Assembly: GCF_001644015.1 (NCBI RefSeq)
Contig: NZ_LUUI01000092.1
Coordinates: 1-64,000 of the forward strand
Direction of reading: 5' to 3'
Length of the DNA: 64,000 bases
From: Methylomonas lenta
GTDB lineage: Bacteria; Pseudomonadota; Gammaproteobacteria; Methylococcales; Methylomonadaceae
Shown: positions 27,654 to 36,080 of the stretch, piece by piece
Layout: the number at the start of each line of letters is the position of its first letter
How positions within the stretch are numbered: the stretch's first letter is position 1
Position numbers and translations under genes: made by a program
Notes under the pieces: generated by a model
Databases searched by the model: none
The model's input: only the letters and a program-made list of their open reading frames with translations
Told to the model about the DNA's origin: nothing

Positions 27654-29153
27654 TTATGCCGTGGCTCGCTGTTCGGCCTTGGCCTCATCTAACTTGCCTG
27701 CTGCAGCCATTTCCTTGTAAACAGCCATCACAGCTTCTTCGATAGGCTCCATGGCATGTTCACCGTTAGGCATAATTCCGGCCTGTTCCAACATATCCCA
27801 AGGCTCAAAACCTATTTTTGAACACAACACCGCTTCGCAGCCTTCCAGAGTACGAATAGTGACTTGCAATACGCTTTCACCATCACCGCAGCTATCGTCA
27901 CCACTACAATAGAGATCGGTTTTGCGATGACTGATAAAACGCACACCTTCCGGTGAGGCTTCGTATATCAGGAACTCTTTGGCATGCCCAAAGTGCATAT
28001 TGATAACGCCTTGTCCGCTGGTAGCAACTGCCATCAGCACTGGACGTGTAGTCAGTTTCTCTGCCTGAGCATGTAGATTTGCTGATTCGGCCTTTGCGGC
28101 GCGTTTGCTATTCATTTCCTCGGCAATAGCTTCGTGAATGACTTTGCGTTTTTCCATCGCAGCCTGATAATCGATTTCCATATCTTCGATTTTATCCAGG
28201 GTAAACTCATCACCGCGGTCTTCACCCAACATACCCACAGCATCGGCACGACATTGACGGCAATGCCGCATCATATTCATATCGCCCGAACAAGCATCCT
28301 GTAATTCCATCAACTCCTCAGGAGACGGCCCACGCTGCCCCATGACACCATAAAAAGTGCCATGTTCGGCTTCTGCAATCAGTGGCATCACGTTATGCAA
28401 AAACGCACCTTTAGCTTTGACGGTTTTACTAACTTCGGCCAGATGTTTGTCATTGACGCCGGGTATCATCACCGAGTTAACTTTGACCAAAATGCCTTTG
28501 GCCACCAGCATCTCTAAACCTTTTTGCTGTTGTTCTATCAGTATCCGGGCACCTTCTATGCCATGAATACGTTTGTTTTCCCAGAATATCCAAGGATAAA
28601 TCTTGGCACCCACTTCAGGATCCAGACAGTTGATGGTGATAGTGACGTGATCAATGTTGTGTTTAGACAATTCTTCCACCGCATCCGGCAAGGCTAAACC
28701 ATTGGTTGATACACATAATTTGATATCAGGCGCTTCTTCGCTCAGGCGACGGAAGGTTTCAAAAGTACGTTCAGGATTGGCTAACGGATCGCCTGGACCG
28801 GCAATACCCAAAACAGTCATTTGCGGAATGTTCGCAGCGACTGCCATAGTTTTCTTGACCGCTTGATCCGGCATCAACAGCTCCGATACCACACCAGGTC
28901 GCGATTCGTTGGCGCAATCGTATTTGCGATTACAATAATGGCACTGAATATTACAAGCTGGCGCCACCGCTACATGCATACGCGCAAAGTAATGATGGGC
29001 ATCTTCCGAATAGCACGGATGGTTTTCCACTTTTGCACGTATGTCATCAGATAAATGACCTAATTGGTCATCCGTGGTACCGCACGAGCTGGCAGAGCAG
29101 CCCCCTTTGCTTGCAGGTTGTTCGTTTAATACTGGCAGTTCCATGAAAGTCAC
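27654..29153 (-). CDS. nifB: NifB, radical SAM FeMo-co biosynthesis protein
   Basis: A 499-residue protein with an N-terminal radical SAM domain (cluster cysteines 67, 71, 74 in PACNIQCHYC) and a C-terminal NifX/NafY-like domain from about residue 370 (PVLMAVATSGQGVINMHFGHAKEF). It makes NifB-co, the 8Fe-9S-C precursor of nitrogenase cofactors. Additional conserved elements include GIAGPGDPLANP and HCRQCRADAVGMLGEDR. It is first in the leftward operon nifB-fdx-nifO-flavodiiron-fdx-FeSII-nifQ. A probable sigma-54 promoter and a NifA-type site lie upstream. Translation may start at Met1 or Met4. Confidence 0.98.
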   Translation of the reverse strand: MTFMELPVLNEQPASKGGCSASSCGTTDDQLGHLSDDIRAKVENHPCYSEDAHHYFARMHVAVAPACNIQCHYCNRKYDCANESRPGVVSELLMPDQAVKKTMAVAANIPQMTVLGIAGPGDPLANPERTFETFRRLSEEAPDIKLCVSTNGLALPDAVEELSKHNIDHVTITINCLDPEVGAKIYPWIFWENKRIHGIEGARILIEQQQKGLEMLVAKGILVKVNSVMIPGVNDKHLAEVSKTVKAKGAFLHNVMPLIAEAEHGTFYGVMGQRGPSPEELMELQDACSGDMNMMRHCRQCRADAVGMLGEDRGDEFTLDKIEDMEIDYQAAMEKRKVIHEAIAEEMNSKRAAKAESANLHAQAEKLTTRPVLMAVATSGQGVINMHFGHAKEFLIYEASPEGVRFISHRKTDLYCSGDDSCGDGESVLQVTIRTLEGCEAVLCSKIGFEPWDMLEQAGIMPNGEHAMEPIEEAVMAVYKEMAAAGKLDEAKAEQRATA

Positions 29154-29179
29154 CTCACTAGTTTGTTACTAAGTGACTA

Positions 29180-29195
29180 TGCACAGACTATACCA
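29180..29195 (-). promoter_or_regulatory. Probable sigma-54 promoter of the nifB operon
   Basis: Minus-strand reading is TGGTATAGTCTGTGCA: the GG/GC spacing is right, but both elements deviate from TGGCAC/TTGCA more than the other promoters in this window. It lies 27 bp before the nifB start, and a TGT-N10-ACA site 64 bp upstream supports the call. Confidence 0.55.
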
Positions 29196-29258
29196 ATTAT
29201 TATTTATCTTATATCTTACTGATAATATTAGTTTTTTAGTGATTTTAAATTTTTAGCT

Positions 29259-29274
29259 TGTCATAAATACAACA
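29259..29274. promoter_or_regulatory. NifA-type upstream activator site of nifB
   Basis: TGTCATAAATACAACA matches TGT-N10-ACA exactly, in a very AT-rich stretch. The remaining gap to 29522 holds no gene that I can support. Confidence 0.6.
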
Positions 29275-29522
29275 AAATTCTCTACACAACACTCAGTCAA
29301 TTGTAGGCATTTAGCAATTACACAAGGCTCAATAACGATTTATGTCTTTTCAGCCCCATGCCATTCTTACTGCCTGGAAATCAGTGCAAGTACTGCCATA
29401 AGCAAATAGCTTCCTGAAGCTTTCCAATAGACGAAGACCTAGACCGTTGCAGAAGTGATTAATGGGAAACAATTTAAGCGTGAAGATCTGCTTGAAGCGC
29501 TAAACGAAGACTCTGGATATTC

Positions 29523-29984
29523 TCAGCGGTCAAACATAAGCCGCATTGGTAGCATACTTGAAAAATCAAAACCTTGATTTTGATAAAACCGCTGAGCATC
29601 CCGGTTACCTGAGTCGGTTAACAAGGTAATGCGTCTGCAGTCATTCGCCTGGGCGAAGGCTTTGGCATAACCGAGTAACTCGGAACCTATGCCGGCGTTA
29701 CGAAAAGCGGGGCTTACTACCATATCTTCCAACAAGGCCACCCGTCCGCCTAATGCAGTCGATACCGTAAAAAGCAGGCTAATCATGCCCACCACATCAG
29801 CTTCTGCACGAGCGACAAAAATGCTGCCCATAGCTTGATTATTAATAATCTCCAATAGGCCACACTGCTGCGCGGTCCGATCTGGCTGAAACTCGGCTTC
29901 CTGCTTAAACAATAGGGCTAATAACTCGCAAAGTGCCGGCATATCATCAATTGTTGCCGGCGTAATATCGATGATGGCTTTCAC
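29523..29984 (-). CDS. GNAT-family N-acetyltransferase in a NifA-controlled unit
   Basis: A 153-residue single-domain GNAT acetyltransferase. Motif A, which binds acetyl-CoA, is VVSPAFRNAGIGSELLGYA (R/Q-x-x-G-x-G/A form), preceded by the acidic strand GGRVALLEDMVV and followed by the motif B region LTDSGNRDAQRFYQNQGFD. Substrates of this family range from small amines to protein lysines, and none can be named here. It begins 5 bp after the 102-residue gene and so shares its transcript and its sigma-54/NifA promoter. That linkage makes an in-regulon target plausible. Confidence 0.8.
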   Translation of the reverse strand: MKAIIDITPATIDDMPALCELLALLFKQEAEFQPDRTAQQCGLLEIINNQAMGSIFVARAEADVVGMISLLFTVSTALGGRVALLEDMVVSPAFRNAGIGSELLGYAKAFAQANDCRRITLLTDSGNRDAQRFYQNQGFDFSSMLPMRLMFDR

Positions 29985-29989
29985 AAAGA

Positions 29990-30298
29990 TTAATCCACTG
30001 CGGTAATTGACTGGCCTTGTTGGTCAAATATCAGCTCATTGATCTCACCATCCATGTCGGTAATTTCTGCCCGCCTCAATACGCCGTTGTCATCATAGCT
30101 ATAGATGTGGAGTAATTCAATTTCGCCATAGACTCGTTTTTCACAGCGCATCAGTCGCTGTTGATCATCGTAAAAGCCACAGAAAAAGCTGTTTCGATTA
30201 GCCCTGTCGCTGTCCTGTATTTCATTGAGTAATTTCAAGGGTAATTTTACGCCGCTATAGCTGACAAAGTAGCGGCATTCGTATTGTTCTTTAGGCAT
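29990..30298 (-). CDS. 102-residue conserved-looking protein, NifA-controlled
   Basis: A small soluble protein with a probable all-beta fold: YECRYFVSYSGVKLPLKL, then NRNSFFCGFYDDQQRLMRCEK, GEIELLHIYSYDDNGVLRRAEI and a closing DMDGEINELIFDQQG. The repeated pattern of strand, Asp/Asn-Gly turn and strand resembles YD/RHS-like or DUF beta-repeat proteins. I do not recognise a characterised family. It is the first gene of a two-gene unit with the GNAT gene. A good sigma-54 promoter lies 37 bp upstream and a NifA site 136 bp upstream. Confidence 0.6.
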   Translation of the reverse strand: MPKEQYECRYFVSYSGVKLPLKLLNEIQDSDRANRNSFFCGFYDDQQRLMRCEKRVYGEIELLHIYSYDDNGVLRRAEITDMDGEINELIFDQQGQSITAVD

Positions 30299-30334
30299 CT
30301 GCTTTTGGCTGGCTCAGAGTAAAATTTTATAGGC

Positions 30335-30350
30335 AGCAATGATTGTGCCT
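30335..30350 (-). promoter_or_regulatory. Sigma-54 promoter of the 102-residue/GNAT unit
   Basis: Minus-strand reading is AGGCACAATCATTGCT: GGCAC and TTGCT are perfect and the spacing is 10 bp. The predicted transcript starts near 30324, just before the gene. The shared NifA site at 30434-30449 lies 84 bp upstream. Confidence 0.8.
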
Positions 30351-30433
30351 TCTACTGGAAGCTTATCAAACAAGCTACCACCTGCAGTTTTTAATAGCCG
30401 GGTCTGTCGAGTTTCTACCGATTTCGAACCTAT

Positions 30434-30449
30434 TGTCGTGTTTATTACA
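30434..30449. promoter_or_regulatory. NifA-type activator site shared by two divergent sigma-54 promoters
   Basis: TGTCGTGTTTATTACA matches TGT-N10-ACA. It is 84 bp from the -24 element of the leftward promoter (30335-30350) and 44 bp from that of the rightward promoter (30493-30508), so one dyad could serve both. Confidence 0.7.
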
Positions 30450-30492
30450 AGGAAGATACTAATGCATGCCAGCATGGCCTAAGTTTTGCGAG

Positions 30493-30508
30493 TGGCGTTG
30501 AATTTGCT
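30493..30508 (+). promoter_or_regulatory. Sigma-54 promoter of the AAA+ ATPase gene
   Basis: TGGCGTTGAATTTGCT has the right GG/GC spacing and a perfect TTTGCT. Transcription would begin near 30519, so the in-frame TTG at 30486 lies upstream of the message and the ATG at 30540 is the likely start. Confidence 0.72.
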
Positions 30509-30539
30509 TGCATTTTTGTTTTCAACTGACGCTGTGCTT

Positions 30540-32246
30540 ATGAAACTGCATATTGAAAAACGCCACCTACCAGCTTTTCTGGAAGCACATCCCCGTTTAC
30601 ACGCATTAAATGAGCAATTACGCTTCGGTAATAAGGCGCAAGTGTTTTACGATCAGCTGAGCGAAGCCGAACTGGCCAGTTTAGCCGAGCTCTATCAACA
30701 AGAGGGCGAAGCATTACAACAGCAAGCCGCATTATTAAAAGCCCTACAATCCGCGCTGGCCGACAATAGTCATCGCTACAATGCGGAACAACTGGAAATG
30801 TTGCTGCCGGCTATTGCGCATTACCTGTTGGAAAACGCCATCCGCGGCTGGTTGTTTCATGTCGAAGCCAGCGGAAGAACCCTGGCTTATCTGATTACCC
30901 GTCTGGATTACACGCCACCGGGGGAAGAAGAAGCCGGCCGCATATTGCTCGAACTAAAAGCCAATAGCAAAGGCAAAATCAGCCTGGAAAATGTAATTAT
31001 TCGCGGCAAGGATTTGGCGGATAAAACCATTACAGAGATTTTTATCGCTAAAGGTTATTTAAAAGAAACCCCGGATTTGATTGCCAATTACGACGAAGCC
31101 GCCACCCGCTATTTCGATTGGCGGGCTCGCTACGGCGAACAGTTTTCCGGCTGGGGCACCGGAGAATATGCCGATGATCCTACCGCCAGCCATAGATCTA
31201 GCGACTGGACCCGTAAAAATACCGTGGTACTGTCTTCGGGCGGCGGCGCCTGCCGCTTGGTCAACGATGAAAACATCCTCAGCGAACGAGTGTTGAGTCT
31301 GAATGCTTCCGGCGATATTTTAGGTAAATATCTACGCAAAGCCGGTAAAAGCCTGCGCTACGACAGCAAAACCGAATCAGCAATAGCAGCCTTTAAAGGT
31401 GAAATTCCTGTGGGTTTGTTTACCGAATTACCGGTGCACGGCTACATCTTGACCTTTCATCTGGAATTACATCATCACGTTTGGGTACATGTGGACGATA
31501 TGCAGCCGTATATCTATCAGCCGGAATTAAAGCAAAAGCTGATTTTGCCGCCGGAGCAGACCGATTTGATTGATATTCTGACTGCCGAAATGGACATGTT
31601 AACCGACGATATTATCGAGGGTAAATCGGGCGGTACCACAGTGTTATGCGCCGGACCGGCCGGTGTAGGTAAAACGCTGACGGCGGAAGTTTATTCGGAA
31701 ATCATTCAGCGGCCGCTTTATCGGGTGCATTCCGGACAACTGGGCTTGAATGTGGCCGAGATGGAAAAAATTCTGAAAGAAACCCTGATTCGGGCGCAGC
31801 GCTGGGGGGCGGTGATGCTGATCGACGAAGCCGATGTCTATATCAAAAAGCGTGCTGACAATCTGGCCGCGAATGCGGTGGTGGGCGTTTTTTTGCGAGT
31901 ACTGGAATATTTTAACGGCCTGCTGTTTATGACCACCAACCGAGTTGATGACATCGACGACGCCATCATTTCCCGTTGCATAGCCATGATTCGTTACCAG
32001 GCTCCCAATCATGCCGATCGCTGCAAAATCTGGCGAGTGATGACCGAACAATTTTCGCTGCCGGTGACCGAATCTCTGATCGACGACTTGGCGAGCCTAT
32101 TTCCTGGTGCCAGTGGCCGCGACATCAAAGGTCTGACCAAACTGGTTGCCAAATTTTGCCAGCAAAAACAGTTACAGCCAGATTTGGAGATTTTCAAACG
32201 TTGTTCTGTGTTTCGTGGACTTGAGTTGGCAAATGGTTATAACTGA
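30540..32246 (+). CDS. AAA+ ATPase of unknown function, NifA-controlled
   Basis: A 568-residue protein. The N-terminal 340 residues have no recognised domain: a helical, Gln-rich start (residues 20-100), then a mixed region with HVEASGRTLAYLITRLDYTP and a strand-rich part ending HGYILTFHLELHHHVWVHV. The AAA+ core has Walker A GPAGVGKT (372-379), Walker B VMLIDEAD (425-432), a TTN sensor 1 (465-467) and an arginine-finger candidate in IISRC. It is not an enhancer-binding protein, since the GAFTGA loop is absent. Rubisco-activase-like or chaperone-like remodelling is conceivable. Its promoter places it in the nitrogen-fixation regulon. Confidence 0.75.
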   Translation: MKLHIEKRHLPAFLEAHPRLHALNEQLRFGNKAQVFYDQLSEAELASLAELYQQEGEALQQQAALLKALQSALADNSHRYNAEQLEMLLPAIAHYLLENAIRGWLFHVEASGRTLAYLITRLDYTPPGEEEAGRILLELKANSKGKISLENVIIRGKDLADKTITEIFIAKGYLKETPDLIANYDEAATRYFDWRARYGEQFSGWGTGEYADDPTASHRSSDWTRKNTVVLSSGGGACRLVNDENILSERVLSLNASGDILGKYLRKAGKSLRYDSKTESAIAAFKGEIPVGLFTELPVHGYILTFHLELHHHVWVHVDDMQPYIYQPELKQKLILPPEQTDLIDILTAEMDMLTDDIIEGKSGGTTVLCAGPAGVGKTLTAEVYSEIIQRPLYRVHSGQLGLNVAEMEKILKETLIRAQRWGAVMLIDEADVYIKKRADNLAANAVVGVFLRVLEYFNGLLFMTTNRVDDIDDAIISRCIAMIRYQAPNHADRCKIWRVMTEQFSLPVTESLIDDLASLFPGASGRDIKGLTKLVAKFCQQKQLQPDLEIFKRCSVFRGLELANGYN

Positions 32247-32257
32247 GGCGAAACAAT

Positions 32258-32273
32258 TGTAAGGATTACGACA
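32258..32273. promoter_or_regulatory. NifA-type upstream activator site of the Nif11 gene
   Basis: TGTAAGGATTACGACA matches TGT-N10-ACA, 86 bp upstream of the -24 element at 32359. Confidence 0.65.
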
Positions 32274-32358
32274 TATCCTTTAAATTTGTCGGGTAATAAC
32301 TAGATCCTTTCTTAGCACCTTAACTGTAAGCCACTGAAAAAATAATATAACTCCAAAT

Positions 32359-32374
32359 TGGTCATGATTTTGCT
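32359..32374 (+). promoter_or_regulatory. Sigma-54 promoter of the Nif11 gene
   Basis: TGGTCATGATTTTGCT has correct GG/GC spacing and a perfect TTTGCT. It lies 54 bp before the ATG, within the 181-bp gap after the AAA+ gene, so the Nif11 gene has its own promoter. Confidence 0.7.
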
Positions 32375-32427
32375 ATTAAAGAATTGGATTTTTTCCATCT
32401 ATTTGTAAATTTATCACGGAGCAACTC

Positions 32428-32646
32428 ATGTCAATCAAGGTAATTAAAGACTTTTCCGAAAAAGCTAAAATAGACCCTGAGCTTAATGAAAAGCTAAAGG
32501 CCTGCCTCAAGATCAAGGAGATGTTGTTATTAGGCAAGGAATTCGGTTATGAAATCGACGAAGTGGAACTGTATCCACCCAACGAGCCACAATTTACTGA
32601 GGATCAGCTTTCGGAAAAACTGGCCAAGGCTTTATTGAGAGTGTAA
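32428..32646 (+). CDS. Nif11-family small protein
   Basis: A 72-residue protein matching the Nif11 domain: an N-terminal helix IKVIKDFSEKAKIDPELNEKL, then KIKEMLLLGKEFGYEIDEVEL. (Written here in parts; the family pattern is FLEKAKxDPxLxxKL...LAKExGFxF.) Nif11 proteins occur in nif clusters with no known function, and the same domain is used as a leader in some peptide natural products. Here there is no Gly-Gly cleavage site or Cys/Ser/Thr-rich core after the domain, so a precursor peptide is unlikely. The short acidic tail ends EKLAKALLRV. Its own NifA/sigma-54 promoter supports a nitrogen-fixation role. Confidence 0.78.
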   Translation: MSIKVIKDFSEKAKIDPELNEKLKACLKIKEMLLLGKEFGYEIDEVELYPPNEPQFTEDQLSEKLAKALLRV

Positions 32647-32781
32647 TTCCTACCACGAGTAGCTATTTTTCGTACTCATGCGAAATCATTCAGCACTACA
32701 GGGGTGGGTGAATAAACCTTGCTTACCCCTGTCAGTGATAAATGGCTAACGCACTTATGCTACGAATTCGCCACAAACTAT

Positions 32782-33909
32782 TTAATGCGATTGGCACAAA
32801 ATGCTAGGATTTTCTTCTGCGCTTCGCACCATTTTTTCCAGATTCGCTAGCACCAACAAACTGGCTTCTTCCATGCTGCCGATTTGTTTTAGCATAGCTA
32901 CAGTATCATTTTTTTCATAAGCTTTAAGTGCGCCGATAGCGGACTCATGAATCGTGACATGGGGTTGTTCAATATCACGATAACCCGGCAGCTGAGAAAA
33001 ACAGTTTTTGCCTTCGCCACCGTAATACCATTTCCCTAACCGGCATTCAGTATGTTGAGCAAAGTCTTCAACTGATTTTTGCGATAGTTGAAACAAAACT
33101 TTATATACTTCAAATTTATACATCAGATGATCAACTTTTGCCAGTTCGCAGAAACTTCTAAGCGATGAGGCAGCTACAACTTGTTCCATAGTGTGAGAAA
33201 AATCCACCATTTGCCTCATAGTGAAAGTGGCCTTACGGCCTTCCTCGCTAAACTTGCGGGATTGTTCGGCCAATGTAGACATTTGATCGCGTGTGGCACC
33301 ACTGCCGACTTGTATCGATTCAGCTAGATTTGAGATTTTATCAGTAGCTTCAGCTGTGCGTTTAGCCAGCGTCCTGACTTCGTCAGCTACCACAGCAAAA
33401 CCTCGTCCCTGCTCACCAGCTCTAGCAGCTTCGATCGAGGCGTTTAAAGCCAGTAAGTTAGTTTGATCGGCAATGCCTCGAATCATTTGCACCACCCCAA
33501 TGATTTCTCTTGAGCTTTGATCCAGGGTACCCGCTTGTTCGGCTGCATAACTGGATGAACCTGCCAAGTTGGCCAAATTTTCTGCAATGTGCTCGATTGC
33601 TTGACTGCTGGTAAGGGAAATGCCCTGGGCTTCTACAGCGTTATTTTTTTCTTTTCTTAATTGATTCGCCAATGTTTGAAAACTGTTTTGAGTATTCAGC
33701 AAAGATTGGCCGAAATTTTGCAAAAAACCAATGATGTCTAAATTAAGTTTTAAATGAGTTTCCGCTAATACTTTGGCCTGATTGCTTTGTTTTAATTGCT
33801 GCAAAAGAGCCTCATGCTCACTCTCAAGCTGCTGATTGCGTTGTTGAGCGGTCACTAATTCCAATTGCAAAGCTTCAGCGCGTTTATTTTTAAAGAATGG
33901 AAGGGTCAT
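32782..33909 (-). CDS. Soluble chemoreceptor with C-terminal CZB zinc domain
   Basis: A 375-residue methyl-accepting-type protein without membrane segments. An N-terminal coiled coil (residues 10-50) leads into the signalling hairpin, whose tip [24 protein letters not shown] is diagnostic for CheA/CheW contact. The C-terminal third is a chemoreceptor zinc-binding (CZB) domain with the ligands in [21 protein letters not shown] and [11 protein letters not shown] receptors sense oxidants or zinc through the Cys/His site, so this may steer the cell away from hypochlorous or oxygen stress. The signalling domain is short. Placement next to the nif island may be coincidental; no sigma-54 promoter is visible upstream. 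Confidence 0.85.
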   Translation of the reverse strand: MTLPFFKNKRAEALQLELVTAQQRNQQLESEHEALLQQLKQSNQAKVLAETHLKLNLDIIGFLQNFGQSLLNTQNSFQTLANQLRKEKNNAVEAQGISLTSSQAIEHIAENLANLAGSSSYAAEQAGTLDQSSREIIGVVQMIRGIADQTNLLALNASIEAARAGEQGRGFAVVADEVRTLAKRTAEATDKISNLAESIQVGSGATRDQMSTLAEQSRKFSEEGRKATFTMRQMVDFSHTMEQVVAASSLRSFCELAKVDHLMYKFEVYKVLFQLSQKSVEDFAQHTECRLGKWYYGGEGKNCFSQLPGYRDIEQPHVTIHESAIGALKAYEKNDTVAMLKQIGSMEEASLLVLANLEKMVRSAEENPSILCQSH

Positions 33910-34607
33910 ATAAAAAATACCAAAAGGGGTTGATCAAACTGCATTAAGCGGCATTGGTTAAAATCAGACGGAATTTAAGCTCTGCGAAACCTGCATTTTT
34001 GAAATGCATAAATGACGGAAGAACTTATCGTCTGATTGTAGTTCATTGACTACGGAATTTGTAACTTAGGGTTTGTTTGGAATAGCTTCCCGCATTGGAA
34101 TTCCCATGCAAAACATCGTCGTTCCGACAGGGATTGCCGAAACCCAGAAGTCATGGATAACTGAGCGCCTTCCACATCCAGCTAACTTGGATAGCGGGAA
34201 TTTATCTATAAGATAAAAGTTCAAGATGCAACGCATGCCAACGCCTGCAGAGGTTAGAGCACTTAATGTTGGTACCCCACTTTTTACTTCAAAAAATACA
34301 TAACGGCTACTACAGCAAACTGACCTAGCGGTTTTTTGTCGATAATTAGTCATGACTTAAAACCCCCAACACCCAAAAAACCGGTTTTAAATAAACCCCA
34401 TCACTCACCGAGCTGATTCTAAAATTTCAAGTCCGTGTTTCTGCCCGCATTTAATTTGACTGACAGTCGATACCGGGACGGGTCGATGTTTGATATCGTC
34501 CTGATCAGCAAAAAAGTCATAAATCTCTTAACCGGTATTTCTACAGAAAACTCGACATCAATTAATGCTAAATTAAGCACCCGCTTCATTTCAGGATCGC
34601 CACCCGT
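33910..34607. other. 698-bp gap between the chemoreceptor and trkH, with a possible degenerate repeat
   Basis: No gene can be supported. The stretch about 34085-34200 (GTCGTTCCGACAGGGATTGCC..., with the mirrored segment near CATCCAGCTAACTTGGATAG) resembles decayed dispersed intergenic repeats of the 'GTCGTTCC...GGAATCCAG' type. A 96-codon reading frame through it on the minus strand has no protein-like composition. Confidence 0.3.
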
Positions 34608-36080
34608 ATGAGTTTTTCCGATGTTTCCAGAGCTTTGGCTCAGCCGGTTCGCTTTCGAGTTTTGGCGCGTTATCTGGCTCAGATCGGATTGGTGATGATT
34701 GTGTTGAGAATTCCGCCTATTTTGGTCGCCTGGCAAAGTGCGGATTGGTCGTTCATGCAAGCACAGCTATTCAATATGCTGGTGTTACTGACCATCTGTT
34801 GGCCTTTGGCCCACCTTTCGGTACCGGCAGAGATCAGAAATAATGAAGTGATGGTGATCACCGCGCTATCGTTTGTGCTGGCTGCGCTGCTGGAAGCCGT
34901 TCCACTTGCCACCGCGGGCTTGAATGGTATCGACGCACTGTTCGAAGCGATTTCGGGGGTAACAACCACCGGTCTGAGCACTATGACGCATTTGCAGGAC
35001 TATTCAACAAGTCTTTTGTTTAGCCGGGCCTGGATGCAATGGTATGGCGGCCTGGGGGTAGTTATTTTTTCCATTGCATTGCTGTTGCTGGATAGAAGCC
35101 TGTCAGTCCAACGTTTGATTATCAGCGATAGCAGCGAAACCAGGGATATTTTGGGCAATGCGCGTAGCCATTCGCTAAAACTACTGCTGCTTTATTCCGC
35201 CCTAACTATTTTTATAATCGGTGTTTTGTGGTTGGCCGGCTTATCTGCGTTTAGTGCCGTGACCTATGCCTTAAGCGGCATATCGACAGGCGGCTTTTCG
35301 ATTAGCGATACCAGCCTGGCAGCTATCGACTCCCGCTGGGTGCAAGGCCTGGTGGCGATGTCGGGATTTTTAGGTGCAGTATCCTTACCTTTTTATTACC
35401 GCTTCGGCCGAAATGGCATCAAAGAACTGGTTTCCAATCCGGAAACTCTGGCTTTGCCGGTGATAATATTAGCGGTCATCGGCTTACTGTTTTTATGTGC
35501 CGATGCCAACGCTGGCGATACCATGGCCCGCCTGGATTACGCGGTGATCATGGGCTTATCGGCGCAAACCACCACAGGATTTGCCTGCGTCGATGTATCG
35601 GCTCTAAACGATGCCTCCAAGTTGAGCCTGATTTTTTCCATGCTGATCGGCGGCTCCATGGGTTCTACCGCCGGCGGCATCAAAATTCTGCGGTTTTTGA
35701 TTGTGTTGCGCCTGTTACAATTTTTTATTGAGCGCACGGCGTTGCCAACCCATGCCGTACTGGCAAAAAGATTGGCTGGCGACAAGCTGGAAGCCGATGA
35801 AATCGAGCGAGTCCTGCTATTGATTTTGATATTTATCGCCACGGTGTTGTGCTCCTGGCTGCCCTTTCTGGTGATGGGCTACCCCCCGCTGGATGCGTTG
35901 TTCGAGGTGGTTTCCGCCTGTTCCACGACCGGTTTGTCGGCCGGCATTAGCCGAGTGGAACTGGAACCGCTGCTGAAGATTGTATTAATGGTGGATATGT
36001 TGTTAGGCCGGGTGGAGTTTTTGGCTTTTCTGGTATTTTTATATCCGCGTACCTGGTTCAAAATTGGAAATAATTCATGA
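34608..36080 (+). CDS. trkH: Trk potassium uptake protein, membrane subunit
   Basis: A 490-residue inner-membrane K+ channel/transporter. The four pore loops that form the selectivity filter are visible in order: SGVTTTGLST, SGISTGGFSI, AQTTTGFACV and SACSTTGLSAG, each with the conserved glycine. GGSMGSTAGGIKILRF is the intramembrane gating loop, and the ending LLGRVEFLAFLVFLYP is typical of TrkH. It works with the NAD/ATP-binding TrkA encoded next, whose ATG overlaps the trkH stop by 4 bp. Confidence 0.95.
   Translation: MSFSDVSRALAQPVRFRVLARYLAQIGLVMIVLRIPPILVAWQSADWSFMQAQLFNMLVLLTICWPLAHLSVPAEIRNNEVMVITALSFVLAALLEAVPLATAGLNGIDALFEAISGVTTTGLSTMTHLQDYSTSLLFSRAWMQWYGGLGVVIFSIALLLLDRSLSVQRLIISDSSETRDILGNARSHSLKLLLLYSALTIFIIGVLWLAGLSAFSAVTYALSGISTGGFSISDTSLAAIDSRWVQGLVAMSGFLGAVSLPFYYRFGRNGIKELVSNPETLALPVIILAVIGLLFLCADANAGDTMARLDYAVIMGLSAQTTTGFACVDVSALNDASKLSLIFSMLIGGSMGSTAGGIKILRFLIVLRLLQFFIERTALPTHAVLAKRLAGDKLEADEIERVLLLILIFIATVLCSWLPFLVMGYPPLDALFEVVSACSTTGLSAGISRVELEPLLKIVLMVDMLLGRVEFLAFLVFLYPRTWFKIGNNS

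Noticed and set aside
30486-30539. TTG start for the AAA+ ATPase
   Set aside because: It is upstream of the -24/-12 promoter at 30493-30508 and therefore not transcribed from it.
32428-32646. Nif11 protein as precursor of a modified peptide
   Set aside because: There is no Gly-Gly type cleavage site or Cys/Ser/Thr-rich core after the domain, and no modification enzyme is encoded nearby.
33910-34065. Sigma-54 promoter for the CZB chemoreceptor
   Set aside because: No GG-N10-GC element with reasonable flanks is present on the minus strand, so it was not placed in the nif regulon.
34066-34353. Minus-strand 95-codon frame upstream of trkH
   Set aside because: It runs through a stretch resembling a degenerate dispersed repeat and has no protein-like pattern.
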